Source: Methylomicrobium lacus_A
GTDB lineage: Bacteria; Pseudomonadota; Gammaproteobacteria; Methylococcales; Methylomonadaceae
Direction of reading: 5' to 3'
Length of the DNA stretch: 64,000 nt
Assembly: GCF_041897535.1 (NCBI RefSeq)
Contig: NZ_CP169217.1
Location: forward strand, 806,001-870,000
Below, in pieces: positions 26,862 through 45,331 of this stretch; within the stretch, counting starts at the first letter, position 1, and each line of letters opens with the position of its first letter. The notes under the pieces were generated by a model. It saw nothing but the letters and a program-made list of their open reading frames with translations. It was not told where the DNA came from and did not search any database. The translations under genes were made by a program, and so were the position numbers.

Positions 26862-27692
26862 CTAAAAAATACCAAAGATACCATTAAATATTTTTTTAGT
26901 TTTAAAATACCACGGGGCAACTTCAAATATCAATGGGGTATACCACGGAATTCCAGACGGAGGAAGCCACCTTACCTTCCGGGAATCGTTCCAGAAAAAA
27001 ACAACGGCCGAAGTAAACTCTTCCGTTTCGACACCATGCCACCAATAAATTGGAAAAAAAAGCATTTCCCCAGACTTAACTTCACATTCGTAATATTTCG
27101 CTTTTCCATACAAAGGATATTTCTCTAAATCAACAGGGTCGCTATCAATTTTGCTAAAATTATATTTCTGGTAAAGAAAAGGAGTTTGATCCGGAGCATA
27201 AAGTTTTACATTTTTTCGCCCGGAAACCACACATAATAGAGCCTTTCCCAACGGATGAAAGTGCATTTGCGAATAAACATGACTACCTAAGTAGCAAACC
27301 GCAAGCTTTTCTTTTGTATTGATATATTCAGGAACCGTATAGTCTTCAACAATTTCCGGCAAAATCTTCTCGACAGGCTGCTCACTTAAATATAATAGCT
27401 CATCGCCGTTCTGTTCCTTACTGGCAACATGCAAATAATCTTTCAGTCTTATCATTTCAGTGCGCGCATCAAGATAAGAGCCGTTGCTCATGCGTTTTAC
27501 AGGGACTTCCCGCTCTCCGGCAACTGAACATAAATATTGTGAATTCCACAATTTGCATGCCTCCCAATTGGAAACGACACCAGTTATTAATACAGGCTTT
27601 CCAGGCTCGGCGTACAATCTATTAAACTCATCTACTGACGGAGCGTGTATACGCTCAATTTGCAGAGGATAATCATTCTTTGAATTCATCAT
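26862..27692 (-). CDS. Cupin-like/JmjC-type protein, possible Fe(II)/2-oxoglutarate hydroxylase
   Basis: 276 residues. An N-terminal Cupin_8 pattern (GKPVLITGVVSNWEACKLWN) leads to the jelly-roll core: SQMHFHPLGKALLCVVSGRK with His144 and His146, then FFPIYWWHGVET with His219. Family hydroxylases usually have HxD...H; here the second ligand position is His, so metal binding or activity may differ. KALLCVVSGRKNVKLYAP is the usual beta-strand and 2-oxoglutarate region. It lies in an AT-rich block on the same strand as two sulfotransferases. Homologues hydroxylate amino-acid side chains, but the substrate here is unknown. Confidence 0.75.
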   Translation of the reverse strand: MMNSKNDYPLQIERIHAPSVDEFNRLYAEPGKPVLITGVVSNWEACKLWNSQYLCSVAGEREVPVKRMSNGSYLDARTEMIRLKDYLHVASKEQNGDELLYLSEQPVEKILPEIVEDYTVPEYINTKEKLAVCYLGSHVYSQMHFHPLGKALLCVVSGRKNVKLYAPDQTPFLYQKYNFSKIDSDPVDLEKYPLYGKAKYYECEVKSGEMLFFPIYWWHGVETEEFTSAVVFFWNDSRKVRWLPPSGIPWYTPLIFEVAPWYFKTKKIFNGIFGIF

Positions 27693-27787
27693 ATAACCTA
27701 TACATTCAAAATATTATCGCGATCAAATCAGTGAAAACCAGTTTACTATTAAAAATACGACATATCCCATGAAATTCAATTTTAATA

Positions 27788-28754
27788 TTACCAATCGAAC
27801 CCTTTGCCTAATACATCAAAAAGCTTTTTATTATAGGGCTCGAAAAAATCCTGTAGCCTAGAAATACTCTCCTCGTCAGGCGGTGGCGTTTTTATAGCAT
27901 TTTCATTGATTTTATCTTCGTATTTTGGAACATCAAAATAGCCTAATCCGACAAAATCATAGATTTGATTTAAAAAACTATTGTTATCAATGAAATAGTT
28001 CTTCACGTCCAATACCAATACGTTATAACGCCCAAAACACTCTATCCAAAAATTCACAGCCTTCCAGTAAATGCTAGTTTGTAATGGATCCGATCGGCAG
28101 ACAGTACATTGGGTATTCTGGAAATACGGACAGAGATTTATCTACATAAGCAGGAAATGAATTTAAAAATGGAAGATTTCTTGCCCGTTCCATTCCAGAA
28201 TGAAATATCTCCCACTTCCATTGCGAATAAAACCTATCAACCGGGTTTCTCAAAGTAATAACAACCTTAATTTCTGGCTTGGCCTTAGAGAGGTTATAAA
28301 CAAATTCCATCCAGTGAAGATATGGCGCCAAAAATGGAGACATAGCCTTACCGTGATTTAAAGCATGGTCATGTTTTTGCTTTTCTGTCGGATAAAGTAT
28401 ACGCCACTTATCCATATCAGCGCTGTCATATTCTTTTGCCAATGGAGTCATAACCTGCGGATGCAGCATAATATTAACTGCCAAATCACTTGTGCCGCCT
28501 TTTATCGGCCCTACCACGCAAAAATCCGGTAGCGTTCCCGGTCCGGAAACTTTTCTAGCAAAATAACGCCATTGCGGAACAGCAGCAAAATAGTGTTCGA
28601 GAAATTGATACTCAATCCATTTAGAAAAATACTCAAGCCTTGTAGGCAATTTATCTTCCGAAATAAATCCATTTCTAAAACTCGTGTATTCGGACATAAA
28701 CTGATATGATCGAGACAACCTTTTCCTTTTACTGCCAATCGAATCCGCTCTCAT
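27788..28754 (-). pseudogene. Sulfotransferase-family protein, split by a frameshift
   Basis: The first frame (28754-28074) carries the PAPS-binding loop VGPIKGGTSDLAVNIMLHPQ (residues 81-100) and the 3'-phosphate motif TLRNPVDRFYSQWKWE. It stops just after CLPIGSITN. One frame over, the chain resumes without a gap at QTSIYWKAVNFWIECFGRYN and VLVLDVKNYFIDN, then runs to 27788, giving the expected C-terminus of a bacterial sulfotransferase. A single-base change near 28080 would restore a protein of about 320 residues. It is either a recent pseudogene or a sequence error. The enzyme would transfer sulfate from PAPS to a hydroxyl group. Confidence 0.8.
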
Positions 28755-28861
28755 TTATTTAAGTAAAATCCGTTGTTTAAAAAATAAAAGAAATCGATGA
28801 CCATCATGAATCATTAAAAAATCACCAATTATTAAATTACAATTACTTTTAAACTAAAACA

Positions 28862-30070
28862 TTAATCTGCAAAAATCATACTCCCTAACTCTAACGCCAT
28901 AATTAAATTACCACCCCCTATAATTTCACCATTTTCATATGCTTGAACAGGGCTTTTTTTACCAGATATTAATTCACATAACACTCTATACGCGACAGAA
29001 ATAACACAATCGCTTGAATTATCATTGTCTATTATTTTAACCCCATCACTGTTACTCTCAATTAACCACTCCCCTCCCCTTATACCAGATATCAAGAACC
29101 TACAACGCCCGCGCCAAACATAATCACTTTTATGCGCTCTATCTGTAAGCTGAGACAATCGTCTATTAAAAAAACCGTTAATATCTAAATCTTGAATCTG
29201 CTGATCTGTTTCTTCCCTATGTTGCTCTGCATACAATTCTTCTAATGTAGGATACCCTAGATAACGATGAATGTCATTCACCTCCTTCATCAAGTCTTCA
29301 GGGATCGCCGCAAACGGCATTGCAGTACCCTTGCCAACAGAATCGCTATCAATACTATCTGAAAACCAAACCTTTAGATCACCTTCACCTTGGTCATGCG
29401 GAGATTTAAAAATTAATTCTAGCAAAGACTTATCCCATTCTTCACCAAGAAACTTGAACAATTCTCCCACGGTCTGTTCCGGTCTATAAACTAAAGACTC
29501 ATAATTAACCCTTATGCACTGATCACTATATGTTTGTTCAAAATCAATTAACTTTTTAGTTTTATCCAGCCAAATATTAAGCATTGCCTCAACTAAATTA
29601 GTAGGATACTTTTTGACATAAGGAGTTAGAGCATCCATATAACCTAATGCACTAAACTTAATACAAGAATACGCCACATCCAAGCTATTACGATATAAAC
29701 AAATAAATTTTGCATCCGGAAAAATCTTATACAGAATATCCACAAAATCAATATTTGCAGTTGACTTTTCGCACCACTTTTTTTTGTCTTTTCCAAGTGC
29801 ATAGCGATTTAATAAATCCGACACCACTTTCCGAGTTTCTTCAGCAGCCAACATTTCCCTCTGTTTATTTGTTTCAACTCCAGGCAACTTCCCCAGAGAA
29901 TAATAAACGGTCATATACAAATTACTACACAACACTCCCAAATTAAGATGTCCTGGACTGCAAAAAACAGGATGTGTATCGATGATACATCGCAATAGGG
30001 TTGAACCTGACCTAACACAAGACAATATAAAAACAGGCTGTCCGCCTGATTCAAATCGCTGACTAATCAT
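28862..30070 (-). CDS. Sulfotransferase with C-terminal SCP2-like domain
   Basis: 402 residues. The N-terminal two thirds are a sulfotransferase: PAPS loop VFILSCVRSGSTLLR (Arg20, Ser21, Ser23, Thr24) and second phosphate motif ICLYRNSLDVAYSCIKFS (about residues 124-141). Residues 310 to 402 resemble a sterol-carrier-protein-2 domain, a hydrophobic lipid-binding fold: FLISGIRGGEWLIES, then the closing ELISGKKSPVQAYENGEIIG and GGNLIMALELG. The fusion suggests a lipidic or acylated substrate. The gene is AT-rich compared with the NRPS genes upstream. It heads a block followed by a second sulfotransferase, a cupin-like protein and a decayed paralogue. Confidence 0.8.
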   Translation of the reverse strand: MISQRFESGGQPVFILSCVRSGSTLLRCIIDTHPVFCSPGHLNLGVLCSNLYMTVYYSLGKLPGVETNKQREMLAAEETRKVVSDLLNRYALGKDKKKWCEKSTANIDFVDILYKIFPDAKFICLYRNSLDVAYSCIKFSALGYMDALTPYVKKYPTNLVEAMLNIWLDKTKKLIDFEQTYSDQCIRVNYESLVYRPEQTVGELFKFLGEEWDKSLLELIFKSPHDQGEGDLKVWFSDSIDSDSVGKGTAMPFAAIPEDLMKEVNDIHRYLGYPTLEELYAEQHREETDQQIQDLDINGFFNRRLSQLTDRAHKSDYVWRGRCRFLISGIRGGEWLIESNSDGVKIIDNDNSSDCVISVAYRVLCELISGKKSPVQAYENGEIIGGGNLIMALELGSMIFAD

Positions 30071-30416
30071 ATTGCAGCACCATAATCCAGAAAATTTTCA
30101 ATAAAAAAATTATGCACCATAAGACTTTTTTACATAAATCACAACTCGGGCGAAACCCCGCCACCAACGGTTGTCGATCTACTCACCCGTTAACTTTTTG
30201 ATATACCCAAGCTCGTCATTTTATTTAACGCCTCGGCGCGCAAGTAAGTTTCCACTTGCTACGCCGAGAAACACCAGTTTTTCAATTAAATTTAAGCGCT
30301 TTGCAAAAAGTTCGCATGCATTAGTTTTTAGAGGCTCCAGTAAGGCTTGGCAACAGTACGATTTTTATGCCTGCTAACTTGTTGCTAAGCGCTTATATTC
30401 CTTACCAAGGCCGTTT
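30071..30416. other. Intergenic region with one stem-loop, no gene
   Basis: AT-rich gap between the receptor gene and the sulfotransferase gene. The only structure I see is the inverted repeat at 30232-30268. No convincing reading frame. Confidence 0.5.
30232..30268. repeat. Long imperfect inverted repeat
   Basis: Arms CTCGGCG + CAAGT (30232-30245) and ACTTG + CGCCGAG (30254-30268) pair across an 8-base loop, with a small internal bulge of cg against cta. There is no T-run on either side, so it is not a classical terminator. It could be an RNA structure, a palindromic mobile-repeat unit or a remnant IS end. Confidence 0.55.
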
Positions 30417-32864
30417 TCAATACTCTATCCTCACCGACCCCATAAACGTCCGCGGCGCACCCACTTCAATACTGTCTCGTCCAAACGAAGTCGGATAGAA
30501 TGCTTTGTCGAGCAGATTATTGACATTAAATTGCGTGGTCAGCTTGCTGCCGCCGATTTTCCACGAGTAACCGGCCAAGAGATTCACGGTCGCATAACCG
30601 GGTAATATCGCGGTCGTAGCAGTGGGGTCGGTATGTTGTGAACTGCGGATAACGGTGCCGCCTCCCAACTTAAAGCCTTGCAACGCTCCCGTTTGAAATT
30701 CGTAACTGGTAAATAGGCTGCCGCCATGCCGAGGCACCCCGCGTAAGCGATTATTAATTTCATTGGGATTGCCTTGTGTCACCAAAGCATCAGGCGTATA
30801 GGCGTAGGAAGCGATCATATTCCAGCCCGGCAAAATTTCGCCCTTCGCGTCCACCTCCAAACCCGCGCTGCGCGCTTCGCCGATGGTTTCGTTAAAACCG
30901 GTAAAGCCGTTAAACACTGCGATATTTTGTTTGGTCAAGTCGTACCAGGCCACGGTGGCCAGAAAGCGCTTGTCGAACAGTTCGGTTTTCGCGCCCAACT
31001 CCCATTGTTGTGCGGTCTCCGGCGGCAACACGGAGCCCCCGAATCCGGCAGAGTTGATACCGGTAAAATTTTCCGAGTAACTGCCATAGAGGCTGAGTTC
31101 GGGAATAGGCTGCCAGACCAAACCGCCTCGAGGAGTCAAACTATCCTGCCGGGGACTTTTATTCGGTTTGCCGTTGTTTACCGTAACGCTGCTCTCGGCG
31201 CTGTCGTAACGAAAACCCGCCAGCATACTCAAGTTAAATGGGAGCTTGATTTGATCCTGAAAATACAGTCCAAACCAATCATTCCCCGACTTTAGATTAA
31301 GAGTGGGCGTACCCTGAGCAATACTGGGGCCGAGATAAACCGGATCGTAAATATTGGTGTTACTCCCCGTAAAACTCGCCTTAAAGTTGTCCAAGCTCTT
31401 GCGGTAATAATCACCTCCCAGCAGCAAGGTATGCTTTAGCCCCCAAGTCTCGAAATGGCCAGCCAAATTGACGCTGTTGAAATAGAGCGCTTGGTCTTCA
31501 AGGCCGTTTGTCGAATGAGCCACAAAGCGATTGATCGTGCTCGGGTTAATCATCGTTTGTGTCGACGCGATTTGTTCCAACCCGAAGTACAGCGCATTGA
31601 AACGGTGGCTGAAAGTCCAGTTATCATTAAACGCGTGCGACCAATTCACGCCGACCATCAGGTTTTCGTATTCGCTGGGAGGATTCGCCTCCCCAAGAAA
31701 CCGGCTGCGCGGCAAATCGGCGGGGCGAGTGCCCTGGAAGATCGCGGGAATGCCCCGGTCGAACACCACATGACCGGTGTCGTATTCCAACTCGAAATTT
31801 ACCTGAGTGCGCGGACTGATGTTCCATGTGACCGTCGGCGCGACAAGAACCCGATCACTGTTGACCATATCGCGAAACGAATTAGCACTCTTATAAGCCA
31901 GGTTGAAACGGTACAGCAAAGATTTGTCATCATTAATCGGTCCGGTAGCATCCAGGGTGGTACGGTAAAAATCGTAGGAACCGAATTGTTGTTGCAACGA
32001 ATAATAGGGTGTAGCCAACGGTTTTTTGGTCACATAATTCACGATACCGCCCGGCACGGCCATCCCGTAAAGCAAAGACGCCGGTCCTTTTAAGGTTTCG
32101 ACGCGCTCGGTATTGGCTAAATCACGCCCGCCTACAAGACCGCCTCCCAAAGGCCATGGCATTCCGTCCCGGTAATCCCCCAATGGAAAATTGTTAAATC
32201 CTCGTCGAGTTGTCCAGTCAAAGAAATCACCGGAACCGCTGGCACGAAAGATACCGCTCACATAATCCAACGCATCGGTCGACCTGATCGCTTGAACGTC
32301 CTCAAGCACTTGCTTGGGCACGACTTGTATCGAGAACGGAGTTTCCATGATCGGCGTGTCGGTCTTGGTCGCCGTGGAGGCGTTCGGCAGGCTGTAATCC
32401 GGGTTATAAGGATCGTCGGCTTCATAACCGGTGGGCGCGGTCACGGTCACCGCCGGCATCGTGTCCTCATGCGATTTCGCAGCCGTAGCCGCCGCTCTCT
32501 CTACAGTAATTGAGCTATCTCCCGCCAACCGGTAATTCAACCCGCTGCCTTGCAGCAAATGATGTAAGGCTTGCTCTATCGTATAGCTGCCTTTTAAACC
32601 ATTCGATTTCAAGTCTTTCGCCACTTCGGCCGGGTAGCTGAGGTCTACGTTAGCGGTTTCGGCCAGTTTATTCAGTGCGGTGGACAGATTACCGGCGGAA
32701 ATATTGAACTGATAAGCCTCGGCTTTCGCCAATGCCGAATTGGCGCTTATCAATGCACACAATAGCGTAACCGTCTTGACAGCATGACGGTGGCCGGCTT
32801 TTCCGCCGGTTGAATGTTTCTGTTTACCTGCCTTGAAAACGTAGTGGTTTAATGGATGACTCAT
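30417..32864 (-). CDS. TonB-dependent siderophore-type outer membrane receptor
   Basis: 815 residues from the ATG at 32864 (MSHPLNHYVFKAGKQKHSTG); an upstream in-frame ATG at 32930 is less likely. A signal sequence (TLLCALISANSALA) precedes an STN signalling domain (FNISAGNLSTALNKLAETAN, YTIEQALHHLLQGSGLNYRL), as in FpvA/FoxA-type transducers. Next are a TonB-box-like segment (AVTVTAP), the plug (ETPFSIQVVPKQVLEDVQAI, RVETLKGPASLLYGMAVPGG) and a 22-strand barrel ending in the C-terminal aromatic of SVRIEY. It lies directly downstream of the NRPS genes on the same strand and is likely to import the metal-loaded product. The STN domain implies an anti-sigma/ECF sigma pair, which I do not see in the window. 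Confidence 0.92.
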   Translation of the reverse strand: MSHPLNHYVFKAGKQKHSTGGKAGHRHAVKTVTLLCALISANSALAKAEAYQFNISAGNLSTALNKLAETANVDLSYPAEVAKDLKSNGLKGSYTIEQALHHLLQGSGLNYRLAGDSSITVERAAATAAKSHEDTMPAVTVTAPTGYEADDPYNPDYSLPNASTATKTDTPIMETPFSIQVVPKQVLEDVQAIRSTDALDYVSGIFRASGSGDFFDWTTRRGFNNFPLGDYRDGMPWPLGGGLVGGRDLANTERVETLKGPASLLYGMAVPGGIVNYVTKKPLATPYYSLQQQFGSYDFYRTTLDATGPINDDKSLLYRFNLAYKSANSFRDMVNSDRVLVAPTVTWNISPRTQVNFELEYDTGHVVFDRGIPAIFQGTRPADLPRSRFLGEANPPSEYENLMVGVNWSHAFNDNWTFSHRFNALYFGLEQIASTQTMINPSTINRFVAHSTNGLEDQALYFNSVNLAGHFETWGLKHTLLLGGDYYRKSLDNFKASFTGSNTNIYDPVYLGPSIAQGTPTLNLKSGNDWFGLYFQDQIKLPFNLSMLAGFRYDSAESSVTVNNGKPNKSPRQDSLTPRGGLVWQPIPELSLYGSYSENFTGINSAGFGGSVLPPETAQQWELGAKTELFDKRFLATVAWYDLTKQNIAVFNGFTGFNETIGEARSAGLEVDAKGEILPGWNMIASYAYTPDALVTQGNPNEINNRLRGVPRHGGSLFTSYEFQTGALQGFKLGGGTVIRSSQHTDPTATTAILPGYATVNLLAGYSWKIGGSKLTTQFNVNNLLDKAFYPTSFGRDSIEVGAPRTFMGSVRIEY

Positions 32865-33035
32865 GAATGATCCCGATGATGAAAAATAGTGAACGCCAAA
32901 ACATCCGATTTCTAAAGTTCGGCTTCGCAATCTTACCGAACACGTTAAGGCGTAATCTCCTGATGAGGCGGAGACTAAAGACCCCGCCTAGGAGACGACA
33001 ACAGATCTTTTTTTCCCCATGTTCTCAATCCACCG

Positions 33036-41893
<8,858 letters not shown>

Positions 41894-41897
<4 letters not shown>

Positions 41898-44800
41898 ATT
41901 CTAAATTCCTCGTTCTCCGAGTTATCAAACGCTCCAATCTGCGCACTGAGCAGGTTCGGCGGTATGTCGGTGTCGTGTTTTTGAACTTGGTTGACGACTA
42001 TCGTACTTGCCATATCCGACAAGGTCGGCGCGGTAAAGACCGTCCGAACATCCGCCGTTAAGCCGCGTTCCCGCAACCTCTGGATCAAGGTAATTGCCAT
42101 CAGCGAATGACCGCCCAGTTCGAAGAAATGATCGTTCCGGCTGATCGGCCCGAAACCCAAAAGCTCTTGCCAAACTTCGGCAACTTTAACTTCCACTTTT
42201 CCTTCGGGCGCTTCATATTCGCGGCCTAGTGCCGAATTGGCGTCGGGTGCCGGCAAGCGTTTCCGATCCAGTTTGCCGTTGGCGCTGAGCGGCATTTCAT
42301 CTAAAATCACGAAGGCGCTGGGCACCATGTAATCCGGCAGTGCCTGTTTCAGCTGGGCTTTCAGAGTATCCAGCAGCAGGGTGCCGAGCTGATCTTCGAC
42401 CAGATAGGCGACCAGCCGCTTGTCGCCGGGCTGGTCTTCACGCGCCAGCACCACGGCCTCTTTTACCTCGGGATGCGCCAACAGTTGCGCCTCGATTTCG
42501 CCGAGCTCGATCCGGAAGCCGCGAAGCTTGACCTGATGGTCGAGGCGCCCCAAGTAGTCGATGTTGCCTTCCGCCCGGTAACGCACCAGGTCGCCGGTCT
42601 TGTACATCCGGCTGCCCGTGGGGCCGTAGGGATCGGGGATGAACTTTTCCGCGCTCAGGTCCGGCCGATTCAGGTAACCACGACCCAGACCGACACCCGC
42701 GATGTGCAATTCGCCAGGCGTGCCGACGGGCACCGGGTTTAGTTCGCGGTCCAGGATGTACAGGCGGATGTTCGCGATCGGTTTGCCGATAGGAATCTCG
42801 GTTTCATCGCAGGCCGGCGGGCAGGCCCAATAGCTGACGTCGACCGAGGCTTCGGTCGGCCCGTAGAGATTGTGCAGATCGGCCGGCAGTTTTTGTTGAA
42901 AGCGCGCGACCAAATCGGCCGGCAGGGCTTCTCCGCTGCAGATCACCCGCTTGATAGAGGTACAAGTCTCCACCTCCGGCGTCTCGACGAAGGCTTGCAG
43001 CATCGACGGCACGAAATGCAGCGTCGTGATCCGTTCGCGGCGGACCAGCTCGGCGAGCCCCTGGCTGTCTTTATGCAGTTCCGGGGCGGCAACGACCAAC
43101 CGGGCGCCGGCCATCAACGGCCAGAAAAATTCCCACACCGAAACGTCGAAGCTGTACGGGGTCTTTTGCAGCACGCTGTCGCCGGCGTCCAGCCGGTATT
43201 CTGCCTGCATCCATTGCAGCCGGTTCAGGATGCCTTGGTGCGGCACGCCGGCGCCCTTGGGGGTGCCTGTCGAGCCGGAGGTGTAGATGCAATAGGCCAG
43301 ATTATCGGGACCTAAACGGCTGTCCGGATTGACGGACGGATAGCTTTCGACCTGCACCCAGTCGCTGTCCAGACTCAATACCTGTGCCGCACCGAAATCG
43401 CGGCCGGCCGCCAATTCGGCCTGAGTCAACACCCAAGGCGGCGCAATGTCCGCCAGCATGAAAGCCAGGCGCTCCTCCGGATAATGGGGATCGAGCGGCA
43501 CATAGGCGCCGCCGGCCTTCAGGATGCCCAAGAGGCCGATCACCATCTCCAGCGAGCGCTCGATGCAGAGGCCGACCAACACGTCCGGACCGACGCCGCG
43601 TGCGACCAGGCAATGCGCCAGACGGTTGGCCTTCGCGTTCAGTTCGGCGTAACTCAGGCTTTGGGCTTCGAACGTCAATGCGATCGTATTCGGGGTGAGC
43701 TCGGCCTGAGCTTCGAATAACTGGTGGATGCAACGGTCCTTGGGATAGTCGACGGCGGTGGCGTTCCAGGTGTGGAGGATCTGTCGTTGCTCCTGTTCGC
43801 CCAGCAACGGCAATTCGGAAATAGCGGCCTGAGGCCGAGCCAGCGCCCCTTGCAGCAGCGTCAGATAATGCCGAGCCAAGCGTTCCATCGACGCGTGCGC
43901 GAACAAATCGGTGTTGTATTCGACGATGCCGGTCATCCTGCCATCCGGCCAATCCTGTATATAGAGGGTCAGGTCGAATTTGGCGGTTTGGCCTTCATCC
44001 TCGACCATCGCGATGTCCAGACCGGGCAAACTCAGCGTCAAGCGCTGATGATCCTGCAAGACGAACATCACCTGAAACAGCGGGCTACGGCTGGTGTCGC
44101 GCTCCGGCTGCAAGGCTTCGACCAGTTTTTCGAACGGCAGGTCTTGATGGCTTTGCGCATCGAGCACCCGCCGCTTGACTTGCTCCAGCAACGCGGCGAA
44201 AGTCGGAGTGGCCGACAGATCGCTGCGCAACACCAGGGTGTTCACGAAGAAGCCGATCAGCCCTTCGATTTCGAGCCGGTTGCGGTTGGCGACCGGGGTG
44301 CCGACGCTGATGTCGTGTTGGCCGCTGTAACGGCTCAACAGCACCTTGAACACGGCCAGCAGCAGCATGAACGGCGTGACGTTTTTCTGGTTGCTCAACG
44401 TTTTAGCCTGTGCCGCCAAGGCCGGCGGAATTTCGAAGCTGACATTGGCGCCGCGATAGGTCATGACCTGCGGCCGCGAATAATCGGTCGGCAATTCCAG
44501 CACGCTCGGCGCGCCTTCCAGACGTTCGCGCCAATAAGCGATTTGCCGCTCCAGCTCGTCCCCTACCAACCAGCGCCGTTGCCAACAGGCGAAATCGGCA
44601 TATTGAAGCGGCAGCTCGGGCAGAGGCGAGGCTTGGTTTTGCGAGAAAGCCCGATAGAGGGCGGCGACCTCCCGCACCAGTACCTCGGCCGACCAGCCGT
44701 CCGCGACGATGTGATGCATCGTCAGCATCAACACGCAATCCTGGCGATCGGCGCTAGCGGACAATATCAGCAAGGTCGCCCGGATCAGCGGCCCTAGGCT

Positions 44801-45331
44801 CAAATCGAACGGCTTGGCCGCCTCGTCTCGGCATAGCCGCATCCAGTCGTCCTGCCGGTCTACCGGCAAAGCGGTCAGATCTATTTGTTCTATTTCGAGC
44901 GGCAGGCTCGGCCGTATCGTTTGCACCGCTTCGCCGTCGTGCGCCTCGAACACCGTGCGTAACACTTCATGGCGACGGACGATTTCGTTGAAGCTTTGCG
45001 TCAAGGTGGTTATGTCCAAATGCCCGGTCAGGCGCAATGCCACCGGAATGTTGTAAAACGGACTCTCCGGCTCCAGTTGATCCAGGAACCACAGACGCTG
45101 CTGGGCAAACGACAACGGGATAGGGTCGCTGCGCAAGCCAGTCTTGATCGCCGGCGCCGCCTCTCTGTCGGCGTAACTGAGCACATCGATAAGTTTGGCT
45201 TTCTGCGCCTTGATCTGCCGGCCAAGGTCATCCGTCAAAGACCCCGGCGGCGCTTTGCACTTTAAGTTGCCATCCTCGACAAAAAGCCTGACGTTTAAAT
45301 TGCGTAGTGTGGCAAGTAATTGATGCGGCAT
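41894..45331 (-). CDS. NRPS 2: TubC-C-A(Ser)-PCP
   Basis: 1145 residues, one elongation module. N-terminal TubC-type docking domain (about 1-50), condensation (70-490, MHHIVADGWSAEVL), adenylation (505-1020) and PCP (HFFELGGHSLMA). Reading the pocket against GrsA positions gives D-V-W-H-I-S-L-V-D-K, the standard serine code. No epimerization domain. The C-terminal tail is acidic (NSENEEFRI), suitable as docking partner for the TubC domain of NRPS 3. The start overlaps the stop of NRPS 1 (TAATG) and the stop overlaps the start of NRPS 3, so the three genes are translationally coupled. Its A-domain shell resembles the other four, but its core is distinct. Confidence 0.95.

Noticed and set aside
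30171..30416. Integron attC site or CRISPR-like repeat suggested by the palindrome
   Set aside because: No conserved attC core and only a single palindrome, with no repeated units or spacers.
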